NCBI RefSeq assembly: GCF_005876955.1
Contig: NZ_SSCL01000003.1
Coordinates: forward strand, 186,001-250,000
Source: Sinomonas gamaensis
GTDB taxonomy: Bacteria > Actinomycetota > Actinomycetes > Actinomycetales > Micrococcaceae
Reading direction: 5' to 3'
Length of the DNA: 64,000 nucleotides
Of the stretch, positions 8,667-20,076 are shown piece by piece; the stretch's first letter is position 1, and each line of letters begins with the position of its first letter. The notes beneath the pieces were generated by a model. That model did no database searches, was not told the DNA's origin, and was given only the letters and a program-made list of their open reading frames with translations. The position numbers were made by a program, and so were the translations under genes.

Positions 8667-8707
8667 CAGGGTGTGAGCGCGCTCTTTGAGATTCCGCTCA
8701 CACCCTG
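8667..8707. terminator. 13-bp inverted repeat between the osmoprotectant operon and alaA
   Basis: CAGGGTGTGAGCG (8667-8679) is perfectly repeated in inverse at 8695-8707 around a 15-base loop. It lies 27 bases after the substrate-binding-protein stop and 16 bases before the alaA start. It could terminate the upstream operon or serve as an operator for alaA. Confidence 0.55.
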
Positions 8708-8734
8708 CGGTGTGCTTCTGAGGGCCGGGAGGGG

Positions 8735-9694
8735 CTACGAGGCGAGTCCCTTGTCCTTGAGCCACGCCTTCGCCGCATCGGCGGGACTCTGCTTCTGATT
8801 CCCGCTCACAGCCCGGTTCAGGTTGATGAGGTCGGTCGTGGTGAGCTTCGACGAGACGGCGTTGAGGGCCTTCTTCGCAGCGTCCGAGATGTTCGCGGAG
8901 TTGACGAGCGGAACGACCTGCTGGGCGATGAAGTTGTTCTTCGGGTCGTCCAGCACCACGAGGTCGTTGTCCGCGATGGACGGCGTGGTCGTGAAGATAT
9001 CAGCGACCTGGATGTCGTTGGACAGCAGCGCCTTGAGCGTCACCGGGCCGCCGCCGTCGTTGAACGGCTGGAACTGCTTCGGGACACAGTTGTACTTGTC
9101 CTTGAGCCCGGGGAGACCATACGCGCGCTGCTCGAAGGTCGCCGGGGCACCGATGACCAAGTCGCTGCATACCTTGGACATGTCCGCGATGCTCGAGAGC
9201 GAGTACTTCGTGGCCGTCGCCTTGGTGACCACCATGGCGTCCTTGTCCTCGGCTTTGGCCGGGTCGAGGATCGCGAGGGCCTTCGGCAGCTTGTTGGGCA
9301 GGGCCGAGGCGATGTCCGAGGCCGAGACCTGGGTCGCCTTCGGGTCCACGTAGAGCAGGAGATTGCCCGTGTAGTCCGGCACCACGTCCACAGAACCGTC
9401 CTGCACCGCCTTGTAGTAGACCTCGCGGGCCCCGATGTTCGGCTTCGTCGTCGCGGAGACGCCGGCCGCGTTCAGGGCGCCGGCGTAGAGCTCGGCGATG
9501 ATCTGGCTCTCGGTGAAGTCGGCCGAGCCGATGACGAGGGCCTTGCCCGAGGCCGAGCCGGAGCTCGCGCCGCCACCCGTGCTGAGCGGGTTGGACGAGC
9601 TGCCGCACGCGCTCAGCGCGAGGCTCAGCCCGAGCCCGGCCGCGACCGCGGCAACCGCCCTTCGGCGGGAGATCGGTGTGTCCAGAGGTGTCAT
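8735..9694 (-). CDS. Osmoprotectant (glycine betaine/choline/proline) ABC transporter substrate-binding lipoprotein
   Basis: A 319-residue OpuAC/ProX-type binding protein. Its signal peptide has a twin-arginine-like n-region (ISRRRAVAAVAAGLGL) and the lipobox LSAC, so it is probably a lipoprotein on the outer face of the membrane. A Ser/Gly-rich linker follows. The mature domain begins FTESQIIAELYAGAL and contains PDYTGNLLLYVDP, typical of the QAT family. The ATG at 9694 overlaps the permease stop in an ATGA arrangement. It is the last gene of the ATPase-permease-permease-binding protein operon. The ligand is inferred from the family. Confidence 0.93.
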   Translation of the reverse strand: MTPLDTPISRRRAVAAVAAGLGLSLALSACGSSSNPLSTGGGASSGSASGKALVIGSADFTESQIIAELYAGALNAAGVSATTKPNIGAREVYYKAVQDGSVDVVPDYTGNLLLYVDPKATQVSASDIASALPNKLPKALAILDPAKAEDKDAMVVTKATATKYSLSSIADMSKVCSDLVIGAPATFEQRAYGLPGLKDKYNCVPKQFQPFNDGGGPVTLKALLSNDIQVADIFTTTPSIADNDLVVLDDPKNNFIAQQVVPLVNSANISDAAKKALNAVSSKLTTTDLINLNRAVSGNQKQSPADAAKAWLKDKGLAS

Positions 9695-10407
9695 GACAGT
9701 CCTTCCTGTTGCAGTTCGTGCATCGCCTCGGGAGCGGGCAGCTCCCGGGCGGAGGGCATGCGGGGACCGAGCCGCCTGAGCAGGGTCCCCAAGGCGAGGT
9801 CGACGACGACGGCGAGCCCCGCGACGAGGACCGACCCGCCCAGCATCTGGGGGTAGTCCGAGAGGGACAGCCCGTCGAAGATGTAGCGTCCGAGGCCGCC
9901 GAGGTTGGTGTAGGCGACGACGGTCGCCGTGGCAATGACCTGGAGGACGCCGGCACGGATGCCCCCGAAGATCACCGGGAGCGCGTTGGGCAGCTCGACG
10001 CGGAGGAGCACCTGATGCTCCTGCATTCCCTGGGCGCGGGCGGCATCGACGATCACGGGGTCCACGGCGGCGATGCCTGAGTAGGTGCCGGCCAGGATCG
10101 GCGGCACCGTGAGGATGACCAGAGCCCAGATCGGCGGCATGAGGCCGATCCCGGCCAGGAGGACGAAGAGCACGAGGAGGCCCAGGGTCGGGACTGCCCG
10201 CAGGGCGCCGGCGAGCGCGACGACGACGGTTCTCCCCCTGCCCGTGTGGCCGACGTAGGCCCCGATGGGCAGGGCGATCGCGCAGGCGATGGCGAGCGTC
10301 AGGACGGAATAGAAGGCGTGCTCCCCCAATCGGGCCGGGATTCCGGAGTAGCCGGTCCAGTGGGCGGGATCCACGAGCCACGCCCAGGTGAGCTCCATGA
10401 GGCTCAT
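9691..10407 (-). CDS. Osmoprotectant ABC transporter permease (second)
   Basis: A 238-residue inner-membrane permease of the ProW/OpuCB type. About five or six hydrophobic segments are present. The EAA loop region reads VDAARAQGMQEHQVLLRVELPNALPVIFGGIRAGVLQVIATATVVA. The ATG at 10407 overlaps the stop of the preceding permease (ATGA), and its own stop overlaps the binding-protein start. Together with the first permease it forms the heterodimeric channel. Confidence 0.92.
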   Translation of the reverse strand: MSLMELTWAWLVDPAHWTGYSGIPARLGEHAFYSVLTLAIACAIALPIGAYVGHTGRGRTVVVALAGALRAVPTLGLLVLFVLLAGIGLMPPIWALVILTVPPILAGTYSGIAAVDPVIVDAARAQGMQEHQVLLRVELPNALPVIFGGIRAGVLQVIATATVVAYTNLGGLGRYIFDGLSLSDYPQMLGGSVLVAGLAVVVDLALGTLLRRLGPRMPSARELPAPEAMHELQQEGLS

Positions 10408-11071
10408 GCCCGTGACCTCCTCCGCGGCACTGACGCGGGCACGAGTCGGGCCCACGGCGAGAGCAGCCGCCCGGCGAGCACGAGCGCGAGGTCCATGAGT
10501 AGCGCGAGGACGAGGATCCCGACGAGGCCCACCACGATTTCGGTCACGAAGTCCCGCTGAAGCCCTTCGGTGAACAGGATCCCGAGGTTCGGCATCCCCA
10601 CGAGCGCTGCAACGCTCACGAGCGAGACGTTGCTCACGGAGACGGCCCGCAGCCCAGCGACGAGCACCGGCAGCGAGAGTGGGAGGTCTACGAGGAAGTA
10701 CCGGGTCACCGGCGTGTGCCCCAGCGCTTGGGCGGCGAGCGTCAGCTCAGCGTCGACCGAGTCGAGCGCGTCGAGGGATGCGCGCACCAGCAGCGCCACG
10801 GCGTACACGGTCAGAGCGACGATCACGTTCGCCGGGTCGAGGATCTTCGTGCCGAGGACCACGGGCAGGATGATGAAGAGGGCGAGCGAGGGAACCGTGT
10901 AGAGGACGGAGCTGACCGTCAGGAGTGCGGTGCGCCACGCGCGGTGCCGTCGGACAAGCTGGGCGAGCGGGAGGCTGATGACAAGGCCGAGCACAAGGGG
11001 CACGGCAGCGAGCACGAAGTGCTGGCCCGCGAGTCCGAGGATGCGGCCGAGATTGCCCGCGGCCCATTCCA

Positions 11072-11072
<1 letters not shown>
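10404..11072 (-). CDS. Osmoprotectant ABC transporter permease (first)
   Basis: A 222-residue ProW-type permease with several transmembrane helices. The EAA loop is LTLAAQALGHTPVTRYFLVDLPLSLPVLVAGLRAVSVSNVSLVSVAALVG. Its ATG at 11072 shares one base with the TAA stop of the ATPase gene (TAATG). Its stop overlaps the next permease start, so the operon is tightly coupled. It is slightly shorter than the partner permease but apparently complete. Confidence 0.92.
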
Positions 11073-12157
<1,085 letters not shown>

Positions 12158-12224
12158 TTCCGAACCTCGCTCCGGGCCTGTTCTCCGTTGGCTGTGCCGA
12201 GCCTATCAGCGGGTCATGACACCG

Positions 12225-13127
12225 TCAGGATTCCCGTTCGGCGAGGTCGATCGTTCCAAAAACGGGGTCGCGGTCCAGGATCCGGACGTCCTCGATTCCC
12301 TGCTCCGCAAGCGCTGCGCGGAACGCATCTTGGAGCGGCACCACATTCATGCCGAGGCCGCTGCCCAAGATCACCGGGCCCTCGAGCCCGAGCTGGCGGG
12401 CCACCTGGGCCGCCATGCGCGCCAGGTCGTGCCCCGCCTGCCCGATCATGAACCGCGCCCCGGCGTGGCCGGCGTCCGCCGCCTCGACCACAACCCGCGC
12501 CCTCTGGGCCCAATACCGCCGGCCCGTCTCAGCGGAATGGAAATGCGCGATCAGTTCGCCGGGCTCGGAGAGGCCCGTGCTCTCGAGGAGGGACTGTGTG
12601 AGCGCGTCGGGGTCGAGTCCGAGGTTCATGCGGTGAAGGCTATAGCGGACCGCCTCGCGCGCCAGCCAGTACCCGCTGCCCTCGTCGCCCAGTAGGTACC
12701 CCCACCCGCCGGCGCGGGCCTCATCGCCGTCGTCATTCGTTCCCCAGGCGGCGGACCCGGTGCCGGCGATGACGGCGACGCCGGCGCGCGCGTGGCCAGC
12801 AGCCAGGAGGAGCCGGGAATCGTGGACCACCGTGATCTCTGCCGTTGGCGCGTGCGGACGGATGAGTGCCGCGAGCGCCTCGGCGTCCGCCTCGGTGTCG
12901 ATGCCCCCGGATCCGACGAAGACCCGGGACACGTCGGAACCGTCGAGGACCGCGAACAGCTCGGCGAGGTGTGAGGCCGCCTGCTCGCGGGACACGTTCT
13001 GCACGTTCGCGCTCCCGGCCTCGCGGTCGTCGACCACCTCACCGCCGACTACCTTGATGCCGCGCGTCTTGGTGCCCCCGATGTCGAGGCCGATCATGGC
13101 GTTGCCCCGGGTCGTCGCTGTGCTCAC
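12225..13127 (-). CDS. N-acetylglucosamine kinase-like protein (BadF/BadG ATPase family)
   Basis: A 300-residue sugar kinase of the ASKHA fold. It has the phosphate-1 loop GLDIGGTKTRG, the phosphate-2 motif VIAGTGSAAWG, LLGDEGSGYWLAREAVR, typical of GlcNAc kinases, and the adenosine loop VILGSGLGMN. It probably phosphorylates an amino sugar recovered from cell-wall turnover, but the substrate is not proven. I chose GTG at 13127 because TACTCT lies 6 bases upstream. ATG at 13097, giving MIGLDIGG, would remove ten residues. It is divergent from the nitronate monooxygenase gene and shares overlapping -10 boxes with it. Confidence 0.87.
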   Translation of the reverse strand: MSTATTRGNAMIGLDIGGTKTRGIKVVGGEVVDDREAGSANVQNVSREQAASHLAELFAVLDGSDVSRVFVGSGGIDTEADAEALAALIRPHAPTAEITVVHDSRLLLAAGHARAGVAVIAGTGSAAWGTNDDGDEARAGGWGYLLGDEGSGYWLAREAVRYSLHRMNLGLDPDALTQSLLESTGLSEPGELIAHFHSAETGRRYWAQRARVVVEAADAGHAGARFMIGQAGHDLARMAAQVARQLGLEGPVILGSGLGMNVVPLQDAFRAALAEQGIEDVRILDRDPVFGTIDLAERES

Positions 13128-13132
13128 GTGCT

Positions 13133-13139
13133 TAGAGTA
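13133..13139. promoter_or_regulatory. Overlapping divergent -10 boxes for the sugar kinase and nitronate monooxygenase genes
   Basis: The seven bases TAGAGTA read as TAGAGT on the plus strand (7 bases before the ATG at 13146) and as TACTCT on the minus strand (6 bases before the GTG at 13127). Both genes would produce leaderless mRNAs from one melting region. Confidence 0.6.
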
Positions 13140-13145
13140 GTGGCC

Positions 13146-14171
13146 ATGGACCGTGCGCTTCCCGCAGAACTGTTCGGATCCGGCATTGTCGCCGCGCCCC
13201 TCGCAGGCGGCCCGAGCCGCCCGCAGCTTGCCGAGGCCGTGAGCCGGGCGGGCGGCCTGGGGTTCATCGCCGCGGGCTACAAGGCGCCGGACGCGTTCGC
13301 CCATGAGCTCGAGGCCATGGCTGCCACCGGCCTCCCCTTCGGCGTGAACCTCTTCGTGCCGAAGGCCGAGGAGTACGACCGGGAGGCGATCCTCGCCTAC
13401 CGCGAGCGACTCCGGCCGATGGCGGACCGGCTCGCCGTCGACCTCCCCGAACCACGCTGGGCGGACGACGACGGATACCCGGCCAAGCTCGCGCTCCTCC
13501 TTGAGAACGCGCCCGGCGTGGTGTCCTTCACGTTTGCGCTTCCGCCGGCCGACGACGTCGCGCGGCTCCGGGCGCGCGGAGTCTTCACCGTTCAGACCGT
13601 GACCAACGCGGACGAAGCGAAGGCAGCAGAGGAGCTGGGCGTCGACGCCGTCGTCCTGCAGCACTCCGGGGCGGGAGGGCATTCGGGGGCGTTCCTCTCC
13701 GGCCCAACCTCCTCCCCTGCCGGGATGACGCTCCCCGAGCTCGTGGCACAGGTGAGCGCCGTCGTCGGGCTTCCGCTACTCGCCGCCGGCGGGATCGGCA
13801 CCCCGGCCGACGCACTCAATGCCCGTGACGCGGGCGCCTCCGGGGTCCAGCTGGGCACGGTGTTCCTGCGGACCCCCGAAGCCGGGACGAACCCCGTCCA
13901 CAGGGCCGCGCTTGGCGATCCGGCATTCGAACAGACCGCGCAGACGCGGGCCTTCTCGGGGAAGACCGCCCGCGGGCTTGAGAACCGGTTCATGCGGGAA
14001 TTCCCGGACGCCCCGAGCGGCTACCCCGTGATCCACTATCTGACTGCGCCTCTGCGCGCGGCTGCGGTCGCGGCGGGCGACGCGCACGGAACCAATCTCT
14101 GGGCCGGCACGGGCTGGAGGTTCGCCCGGGAGGAGCCGGCGGCGGAGGTCGTTGCGCGTTTCGCGAGCTGA
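13146..14171 (+). CDS. Nitronate monooxygenase (2-nitropropane dioxygenase family)
   Basis: A 341-residue FMN-dependent TIM barrel that oxidises alkyl nitronates, often thought to detoxify propionate 3-nitronate. Family features are APLAGGPSRPQLAEAVSRAGGLGFIAAGY at the N-terminus, VVLQHSGAGGHSG around the FMN site, LLAAGGIGTPADALNARDAGASGVQLGTVFL at the phosphate site, and ARGLENRFM near the C-terminus. The ATG at 13146 lies 7 bases after TAGAGT. The physiological substrate is unknown. Confidence 0.92.
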   Translation: MDRALPAELFGSGIVAAPLAGGPSRPQLAEAVSRAGGLGFIAAGYKAPDAFAHELEAMAATGLPFGVNLFVPKAEEYDREAILAYRERLRPMADRLAVDLPEPRWADDDGYPAKLALLLENAPGVVSFTFALPPADDVARLRARGVFTVQTVTNADEAKAAEELGVDAVVLQHSGAGGHSGAFLSGPTSSPAGMTLPELVAQVSAVVGLPLLAAGGIGTPADALNARDAGASGVQLGTVFLRTPEAGTNPVHRAALGDPAFEQTAQTRAFSGKTARGLENRFMREFPDAPSGYPVIHYLTAPLRAAAVAAGDAHGTNLWAGTGWRFAREEPAAEVVARFAS

Positions 14172-14181
14172 GCAGGACTCG

Positions 14182-15147
14182 TCAGAGGCCGAACGCGTCG
14201 AGCAGGTCCGCAGGCTCTTCTCTGAGGATGTGCTCACGGAAGAGGCGCACCTGCAAGGGCTCGCCCACGATCTTCGGCCACACCAGCCCGATGTCGCGTA
14301 CGGCGTCCGAGTCCTGGATCTCGAGCTCGACCCAGCCGAGTTCACGCGCGTGCACGGCCGAATGCGTCGCCCGGGAAGGGGGTACGAGCGCGATCCCGAG
14401 TCCGGCGCTCACAAGCCCCAACAGTGTCCGCGAGTCCTGACCCTGGAACGCGATGTTGGGACGCACTCCCGCCTCCCGGAACAGCCGATCCATGATGCTC
14501 CGCATCCCATAACCCCGCTCGAGCGCCACGAACGGCTCGCCCGCGGCCTCTGCAAAGCGCACACGGCCCCGGCGCGCGAGCCGGTGGCCGGCCGGGACAG
14601 CGAGCCGAAGCGGCTGGACGCACAGCGTCGCCGCATCGAGCTGCCGCCCCGGCGCTGGGGCCGGCGAGACGATGCTCAGGTCGACGTCCCCCGAGACGAG
14701 CACATCGAGGCAGCGCTGCCGCGAGCCCTGGATGAGCTCGAAGCGCACGTCCGGATGGCCTTGCCGGAAGCTGCGGATGAGCGCCGGCACGGCGGCCTCG
14801 CCGAACGTCATCTGGAAGCTCAGGCGAACGACTCCGCGCGCCTCCTGCCGCCGTTCGTGCAGCTCGTCGAGCGCGCTCTGCAGTCCGTCGAGCGCGGCGC
14901 GCACCGCTGGCAGCAGCTGCTCGGCGGCCGGGGTCAGCCGGATCCCCCGGCCCTCCTTCCGCACGAGTTCGGCGCCGACGACGGCGGCCGCCCGGGCGAG
15001 CGCGCGGCTCACCGTGGGCTGCGGAACACCGAGCAGCTCCGCGGCGGCCGTGACGTGCCTCGTCTGCCCCACGGCGTCGAGCACCGGCAGAAGCGGGAGC
15101 AGGCGGGCGAGCTCCCCGTGAACAGCCGAATCATACGTATCCGTCAT
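14182..15147 (-). CDS. LysR-family transcriptional regulator
   Basis: A 321-residue LysR protein. The N-terminal winged helix-turn-helix spans residues about 12-70 (VLDAVGQTRHVTAAAELLGVPQPTVSRALARAAAVVG). The periplasmic-binding-protein-like effector domain begins at VVRLSFQMTFGEAAVPALI. I chose the ATG at 15147; TATGAT lies 9 bases before it. The gene is divergent from the MFS transporter with 56 bases between starts, so it probably controls that transporter and itself. The effector is unknown. Confidence 0.93.
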   Translation of the reverse strand: MTDTYDSAVHGELARLLPLLPVLDAVGQTRHVTAAAELLGVPQPTVSRALARAAAVVGAELVRKEGRGIRLTPAAEQLLPAVRAALDGLQSALDELHERRQEARGVVRLSFQMTFGEAAVPALIRSFRQGHPDVRFELIQGSRQRCLDVLVSGDVDLSIVSPAPAPGRQLDAATLCVQPLRLAVPAGHRLARRGRVRFAEAAGEPFVALERGYGMRSIMDRLFREAGVRPNIAFQGQDSRTLLGLVSAGLGIALVPPSRATHSAVHARELGWVELEIQDSDAVRDIGLVWPKIVGEPLQVRLFREHILREEPADLLDAFGL

Positions 15148-15203
15148 ATGAGCCGTATCATAATGTATTGGACGCATGAAATTCCGGCTCCTACCGTGGA
15201 AAG
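15148..15203. promoter_or_regulatory. LysR/MFS divergent promoter region
   Basis: This 56-base AT-richer gap holds TATGAT towards the LysR gene and TACCGT (15192-15197), 6 bases before the MFS GTG. CATATG and ATCAT/ATGAT half-sites around 15145-15165 are candidate LysR contacts of the T-N11-A type. The operator assignment is an inference. Confidence 0.5.
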
Positions 15204-16448
15204 GTGACCTCAACGCCTCTGCCGATCGCTCGCGAGTGGGCCGGGCATGCGAAGGGCAGCCGCGGATATCGGCGGCTTCTCGCGGCCCTCGCGTGTGCGG
15301 GTGTCGCCACGTTCGCCCAGCTCTATTCGACTCAGGCTCTGCTCCCCCGCATCTCTGCGGACCTGCACGTCGACGCCGCTCAGGCTGCGCTCACGGTGTC
15401 CCTGGCGACGCTGGGCCTCGCCGTGGCGGTGCTTCCGTGGTCCTTCGTCGCAGACCGCATCGGCCGCGTGCCGGCCATGACCGCGGGGGTCACGGCCGCG
15501 ACTGTCCTCGGGCTCCTCGCACCGTTCTCGCCCAGCATCGTGGTCCTGCTCACGCTGCGCTGCCTTGAGGGGGCCGCGCTCGGCGCGGTTCCCGCCCTCG
15601 CGGTTGCCTATCTCAACGAGGAGATCCACCGCGCGAATGCCGCCGTAGCGGCTGGCACCTACGTGGCGGGCACCACGATCGGCGGCCTTCTGGGCCGGCT
15701 CGTCGCGGGGCCGCTCTCGGACGTCTGGGGCTGGCGGGCGGCGATCTTCGCCGTCGCGGTTCTCGGTGCCGTCGCCGCCGCGGCCTTCGTTGCCCTGGCT
15801 CCCACCCAGAAGGGCTTCGTTCCCGTGCGGAAACGGCCCGGACACGCCGAGCGCGGCACTCTCTCCGAAGCTTTCCGGCTGCTCGGAGCGCAGCTCAGAA
15901 GCCCACGGCTGCTCGCCCTCTATCTGCAGGCGTTCACGCTCATGGGCGGCTTCGTGGCCGTCTACAACTTCCTCGGCTACCGGCTCGAGAAGGCGCCCTT
16001 CCTCCTCCCCGCCGCGATCACGAGCCTGCTCTTCCTCGCCTACCTCTCAGGAACTGCCTCCTCGGGCTACGCGGCGCGACTGAGCGAACGATTCGGACGG
16101 CGGACCGTGATGGTCTCGTCCATGCTGCTCATGGCGGCCGGGGTCCTCCTGACAGCTCTCGAGTCCCTCCCGGCGATCCTGCTCGGGCTCATCGCCCTCA
16201 CGGCAGGCTTCTTCGCGGCACACGGCCTGGGCTCCGGGTGGACCGGGGCGCTCGCGGCGACGGGGAAGGCCCAGGCGGCCTCCCTCTACAATCTCGGCTA
16301 CTACGCCGGGTCCAGCCTCATCGGATGGCTCGGCGGCCTGGTGTACCAGAGCTTCGGCTGGGCCCCACTCGCCGCGGGAATCGCGGTGCTGGCCGTCCTC
16401 ACCGCGGCGATTGCCGCCGTCGTCCACTCCTCGCAACCCGCTCGGTAA
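15204..16448 (+). CDS. MFS transporter (YnfM-like drug/metabolite exporter)
   Basis: A 414-residue major facilitator with about 12 hydrophobic segments. The loop 2-3 motif is WSFVADRIGRVPAM, the standard MFS G-x-x-x-D-R-x-G-R-R pattern in variant form, and the repeat in the second half is SERFGRRTVMV. Overall it resembles the YnfM/inner-membrane exporter group. The GTG start is preceded by TACCGT at 6 bases. Its control by the divergent LysR regulator is inferred from layout; the substrate is unknown. Confidence 0.9.
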   Translation: MTSTPLPIAREWAGHAKGSRGYRRLLAALACAGVATFAQLYSTQALLPRISADLHVDAAQAALTVSLATLGLAVAVLPWSFVADRIGRVPAMTAGVTAATVLGLLAPFSPSIVVLLTLRCLEGAALGAVPALAVAYLNEEIHRANAAVAAGTYVAGTTIGGLLGRLVAGPLSDVWGWRAAIFAVAVLGAVAAAAFVALAPTQKGFVPVRKRPGHAERGTLSEAFRLLGAQLRSPRLLALYLQAFTLMGGFVAVYNFLGYRLEKAPFLLPAAITSLLFLAYLSGTASSGYAARLSERFGRRTVMVSSMLLMAAGVLLTALESLPAILLGLIALTAGFFAAHGLGSGWTGALAATGKAQAASLYNLGYYAGSSLIGWLGGLVYQSFGWAPLAAGIAVLAVLTAAIAAVVHSSQPAR

Positions 16449-16528
16449 GCGAGTGCAACTGGCCGGTAGGATGGGCTGGCTGTCGTCATCGCCGCAGGAG
16501 ATCGCCCGAGGAGGGAGCCACCATAGCC

Positions 16529-16993
16529 ATGGCCGAAATGCTCGACGAGGTCGACCGCCGCATTCTCGCCGCTCTCGTCGAGGACGCCCGCATCACCAAC
16601 AAGCAGCTCGCTGAACTCGTGGGCATCGCCCCGTCGACGGCGCTCATGCGGACCCGTGCCCTCTCAGACCGCGGCATCATCACGGGCTATGAGGCGAAAG
16701 TCAACCTGAGCGCCGTGGGCCGCAGCGTCCAGGCGCTCATCTCGGTGAGCCTCCGCGCCCACGATCGCGACCAGATCGACTCCTTCACGTCCCGCGTCCC
16801 CCAGCTGCCTGGTGTGCTGGCGACGTTCCACACCTCCGGCGCCGTGGACTATCTGCTGCATATCGCAGTGGGAAGCACCGAAGAGCTGCGCGACTGGGTG
16901 CTCGACAATCTCACCACCGACCCCGTGGTCGGCCACACCGAGACAACTCTGGTGTTCGAGCAGATCCCGGGCCGAGGGCCGCTGCCGGACTGA
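16529..16993 (+). CDS. Lrp/AsnC-family transcriptional regulator
   Basis: A 154-residue Lrp-type regulator. The winged helix is in residues about 5-55 (LDEVDRRILAALVEDARITNKQLAELVGIAPSTALMRTRALSDRGIITGYEAKVN). The RAM effector domain (VQALISVSLRAH....PGVLATFHTSGAVDYLLHIAV) follows. GAGGGAG upstream of the ATG at 16529 serves as ribosome binding site, and TAGGAT lies further upstream. Such proteins sense amino acids. The target is not evident from the neighbours. Confidence 0.94.
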   Translation: MAEMLDEVDRRILAALVEDARITNKQLAELVGIAPSTALMRTRALSDRGIITGYEAKVNLSAVGRSVQALISVSLRAHDRDQIDSFTSRVPQLPGVLATFHTSGAVDYLLHIAVGSTEELRDWVLDNLTTDPVVGHTETTLVFEQIPGRGPLPD

Positions 16994-17019
16994 ACTCGCA
17001 TTCGCGCAGGGGCTGCGGT

Positions 17020-17205
17020 TCAGAAGCGGAGCTGGGCGCGGGCGTCCTCACGCAGCGCGTCGAGCTCTTCGAGGCGGCTGACCCGTGGATCAACGACGCG
17101 CGGGCGCTCGGACCACGCGACGAGGGCTGCGCCGACCCGATGAACGAGGCTGTCGAAGAGCCCCGTCCGGCGGGGGCCTGTGAAGGCGGCATGGAATGTG
17201 GTCAT
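17020..17205 (-). CDS. Small hypothetical protein coupled to the ArsR-type regulator
   Basis: A 61-residue protein with no recognised family. Its ATG at 17205 overlaps the ArsR-type stop in an ATGA arrangement, so it is translated from the same mRNA. It has an amphipathic N-terminal half (FDSLVHRVGAALVAWSERPR) and a charged C-terminal half ending LREDARAQLRF. The coupling is the main evidence that it is real. Confidence 0.7.
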   Translation of the reverse strand: MTTFHAAFTGPRRTGLFDSLVHRVGAALVAWSERPRVVDPRVSRLEELDALREDARAQLRF

Positions 17206-17849
17206 GGCTGTTCTCCTCGTGGCTTCCGGCTCCGACCTCGCGGTGCGGGCGCGGTGTCCTCCCGAAGGGGGAAGGCGTTGAAATGGATCTGGACTGGGCG
17301 CGCGCCTTCCTGGACGCCGGCTGCTCGGAGTCGCTCCACTGATTGCGCGATGAACTTCTCGACGGAGTGCGAGAATTCGGCCAGTTGCGTGGCGGTCAGG
17401 CGAATGTTGGTTGTGTCGACGGCAGCAGCCTCGGACCATTCAGGCTCGTCCTCGAGCCAGCCGTGCTCCGTGAAGTCCGCGAGCGCGGCCGCGCGGCTGT
17501 GCTCGAACTCGCGGCTCACCAGCTGAGCCGCCTCGCGGGTTGTGGGATTGTCCGCGAGCTCCCGGGTGACGATCGTCAGCATTTCCTTCGGCCGATCCCA
17601 CCAGCGTTCCCGCTTCGTCCCCCTGCCCTCGACTTCGCGGACGAACTCGTGCTTTGCGAGCTGCCGGAGGTGATAGCTCGTGGCGCCGGTCGACTCTCCC
17701 AGACGGTCGGCAAGGGTTCCGGCGGTCTGGGGTCCGTAGCGCGAGATCGTCTCCAGAATCTGGATCCGCAGCGGGTGCGCGAGGCCCTTGAGCGAGGCAA
17801 CGTCGACGGTTCTGCTCGGCGGTACGGGCTGCGGATCGTTCTCGGGCAT
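17202..17849 (-). CDS. ArsR/HTH_20-type transcriptional regulator
   Basis: A 215-residue regulator with an N-terminal winged helix (residues about 15-95: LKGLAHPLRIQILETISRYGPQTAGTLADRLGESTGATSYHLRQLAKHEFV). A helical C-terminal region of about 110 residues extends beyond the usual ArsR size, as in the helix_turn_helix_20 group. No metal-binding cysteines are present, so it is probably not a classical metal sensor. The ATG at 17849 lies 6 bases after TATGCT. Palindromes just upstream (17868-17900) suggest autoregulation and possibly control of the divergent CorA gene. Confidence 0.9.
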   Translation of the reverse strand: MPENDPQPVPPSRTVDVASLKGLAHPLRIQILETISRYGPQTAGTLADRLGESTGATSYHLRQLAKHEFVREVEGRGTKRERWWDRPKEMLTIVTRELADNPTTREAAQLVSREFEHSRAAALADFTEHGWLEDEPEWSEAAAVDTTNIRLTATQLAEFSHSVEKFIAQSVERLRAAGVQEGARPVQIHFNAFPLREDTAPAPRGRSRKPRGEQP

Positions 17850-17855
17850 GGAAAG

Positions 17856-17861
17856 AGCATA
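17856..17861 (-). promoter_or_regulatory. -10 box of the ArsR-type gene (leaderless)
   Basis: TATGCT is 6 bases upstream of the ATG at 17849. Confidence 0.55.
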
Positions 17862-17867
17862 GAGTTA

Positions 17868-17900
17868 CAAAGAAATCTTTGCAATGGTTTCTTTGCAAAG
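17868..17900. promoter_or_regulatory. Candidate ArsR-type operator (nested palindromes)
   Basis: CAAAGAAATCTTTG (17868-17881) has 6-bp inverted arms. CTTTGCAAAG (17891-17900) is a perfect palindrome. CAAAGAAA at 17868 also pairs with TTTCTTTG at 17888. The AT-rich composition stands out in a GC-rich region. The site lies immediately upstream of the regulator's -10 box and in the intergenic space shared with the CorA gene. Confidence 0.65.
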
Positions 17901-17949
17901 CTCTCTTTGCTTGTTGAGGAAGCTTCAGGAACGTCGAAGGCGCCACCGG

Positions 17950-17955
17950 CATAAT
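17950..17955 (+). promoter_or_regulatory. -10 box of the CorA-type gene (leaderless)
   Basis: CATAAT is 6 bases upstream of the GTG at 17962. Confidence 0.5.
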
Positions 17956-17961
17956 GACCCG

Positions 17962-19960
<1,999 letters not shown>

Positions 19961-20076
19961 AACAGTCCCGGCCTCGACGTGGGGCTTTGTGCTCTGGCTG
20001 TCGCCAACCGGCATTCCTAGCATGGTTGACGTCGATCTGTGGTCGACGCCAATACCGTCGGTGAGAGGCCTGAGCC

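Noticed and set aside
13128-13682. N-terminal extension of the sugar kinase over the nitronate monooxygenase gene
   Set aside because: The kinase fold starts at MIGLDIGG; the extension is antisense to a clear gene.
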